From NCBI GenBank assembly GCA_900769035.1, contig CAAGFD010000026.1, forward strand, positions 1 through 6,799: a stretch of 6,799 bases of DNA. Direction: 5' to 3'. Positions 5,642-6,799 of the stretch are shown here, piece by piece (the stretch's first letter is position 1; each line of letters begins with the position of its first letter). Origin of the DNA: Bacteroidales bacterium (GTDB lineage: Bacteria; Bacteroidota; Bacteroidia; Bacteroidales; Paludibacteraceae). A program made the translations under genes and the position numbers. The notes beneath the pieces are model-generated. The model did not search any database and was not told where the DNA came from. It saw only the letters and a program-made list of their open reading frames with translations.

Positions 5642-6799
5642 TTAAGCATTGACAAAAGGTAACCAGCGCACATAGCAGAAATTCATTCTGTGAGGCAAAT
5701 CTGTATTATGCGGGAACATTCTGAATCCCATGCGGAACTGACCGCTTTGTGATAACTGGTGTTTCAATTCAAAGAAGAGTTTAGTACCTTCAGTTCTCAT
5801 CAAGTTAAACTCTTTAACCTCCTTGATATGGTCTTGACCTTTATTATCGCGGAAAGTAATCACGAGTTCCACACCTATTCTATTATCTACCAAACCTTTA
5901 GTATCAACAACAGTAGTAAATGTTGCTTTATCTCCAACGGCATACATTTCAGCGTCCGGGAAATAACATTGTACGGGTTCTACTTCGATATCATTCCAGC
6001 CTCGAGCCATTACGGTTTTCCACTCGGCAATTTCACGAGCTTTTGCAAAATTATCTTTTACAATCATGCAAGTACGCTTATACATAGGGGAGTAGAATTT
6101 GGAAATATAGTCATCTATCATTCGCTTCATTGTGAAACGAGGAGTAATTTCAGAAATGGATTTCTTGATATATTGTATCCATTCCGGAGAGTATCCTTTA
6201 GTATTTTTAGCAAAATATAGAGGAATTATCTCGTTTTCGAGCATAGAATAGATGGTAGCTGCGTCGAGTTGGTCTTGATAAGTTTGGTTTTCATATGTAC
6301 GTTTTTCGGTAAGAGCCCAACCGGCGCCTTTTACGTAACCTTCGAACCACCAACCATCGAGAACCGAGAAGTTCAGTACGCCGTTCATTTGTGCTTTTTC
6401 GCCGGATGTACCGGATGCTTCGAGCGGACGTGTTGGGGTATTAAGCCATATATCCACACCTGAAATAAGGCGTTTAGCAAGGCGCATATCGTAATTCTCA
6501 AGGAAGATAATTTTTCCGAGGAACTGTGGCATACGCGAAATTTCTATGATGCGTTTGATAAGACCTTGTCCGCCACCATCTGCCGGGTGAGCTTTTCCGG
6601 TGAATAAGAATTGCACAGGATGAATAGGGTCGTTAACGATTTTCTCCAAGCGTTCCAGGTCTGTAAAGAGCAAATGAGCTCTTTTGTAAGTTGCGAAGCG
6701 ACGTCCGAATCCGATAATAAGAGCGTTAGGATTTATTCTATCAAGGATAGAGACGATTTTTGAAGGGTCGTTTTGGTTTTTCAACCAGCTGGTTGTAAA
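5642..6799 (-). CDS. glgP: Alpha-glucan (glycogen/maltodextrin) phosphorylase, GT35 short type, C-terminal part
   Basis: The C-terminal 385 residues are present; the frame stays open to the right edge (it begins FTTSWLKNQN), so the N-terminus lies outside. The TTG at 6784 is an internal Leu codon, not a start. Family knowledge: phosphorolysis of alpha-1,4-glucan to glucose-1-phosphate, PLP-dependent, cytoplasmic. Seen, in fragment numbering: GFGRRFATYKR (30-40), equivalent to the phosphate-binding 'RIHEYKR' loop of muscle phosphorylase; FTGKAHPAD (66-74); ENYDMRLA (101-108); and PLEASGTSGEK (125-135), where Lys135 is the expected PLP Schiff-base lysine, followed by NGVLNFSVLDGWW. The spacing and wording fit the short 'alpha-glucan family phosphorylase' type rather than E. 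coli GlgP. The last 120 or so residues, from WNDIEVEPVQCYF onward, form a beta-rich C-terminal domain. In several Bacteroidales the protein is long or fused to a glycogen-synthase-like part; this cannot be judged here. Confidence 0.9.
   Translation of the reverse strand, partial: FTTSWLKNQNDPSKIVSILDRINPNALIIGFGRRFATYKRAHLLFTDLERLEKIVNDPIHPVQFLFTGKAHPADGGGQGLIKRIIEISRMPQFLGKIIFLENYDMRLAKRLISGVDIWLNTPTRPLEASGTSGEKAQMNGVLNFSVLDGWWFEGYVKGAGWALTEKRTYENQTYQDQLDAATIYSMLENEIIPLYFAKNTKGYSPEWIQYIKKSISEITPRFTMKRMIDDYISKFYSPMYKRTCMIVKDNFAKAREIAEWKTVMARGWNDIEVEPVQCYFPDAEMYAVGDKATFTTVVDTKGLVDNRIGVELVITFRDNKGQDHIKEVKEFNLMRTEGTKLFFELKHQLSQSGQFRMGFRMFPHNTDLPHRMNFCYVRWLPFVNA

Noticed and set aside
6782..6784. 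Start of the glucan phosphorylase at 6784
   Set aside because: The codon is TTG inside an open frame that continues to the window edge, and the fragment lacks the N-terminal part of a GT35 enzyme.

Overview
The window looks like part of a low-GC chromosome from the order Bacteroidales. The evidence is a DUF5606-type protein (a family I know from Bacteroidetes), a promoter of the Bacteroidetes form TTTG-N20-TAnnTTTG, AT-rich leaders without Shine-Dalgarno sequences, and gene content (short-type glucan phosphorylase, OadA-like carboxyltransferase) typical of that group. I cannot name a genus. All six genes lie on the minus strand, so the text below runs from high to low coordinates. No RNA gene, mobile element, CRISPR array or phage gene was seen, and the gene content is mostly housekeeping.

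Layout. (1) 6799-5642 is the C-terminal part of a GT35 alpha-glucan (glycogen/maltodextrin) phosphorylase. It runs off the right edge and is closed by a strong terminator at 5626-5591. (2) A well-formed promoter at 5580-5549 drives a two-gene unit: a secreted lipoprotein made of two related beta-rich repeats (5517-4516) and, 15 nt later, a DUF5606 protein (4500-4090). This unit ends at a terminator at 4068-4034. (3) A membrane-anchored metallophosphoesterase with a purple-acid-phosphatase-like N-terminal domain (4006-2753) starts 27 nt after that terminator. (4) A 392-nt AT-rich gene-free stretch (2752-2361) holds two candidate promoters and leads into (5) an oxaloacetate decarboxylase alpha / pyruvate carboxylase B-like protein (2360-600), which ends at a terminator at 580-549. 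(6) A GNAT acetyltransferase starts at 544, only 4 nt beyond the U-tract of that terminator, and runs off the left edge.

The genes do not form one obvious pathway. Glucan phosphorylase and the carboxyltransferase-like protein both fit central carbon metabolism of a fermentative anaerobe, but they are separately terminated units. The point most worth a second look is the carboxyltransferase-like protein. Its metal-site residues are kept, but its C-terminal biotinyl-type domain has no lysine at the biotinylation position, and other usually invariant active-site positions are changed. No convincing new multi-gene system was found.
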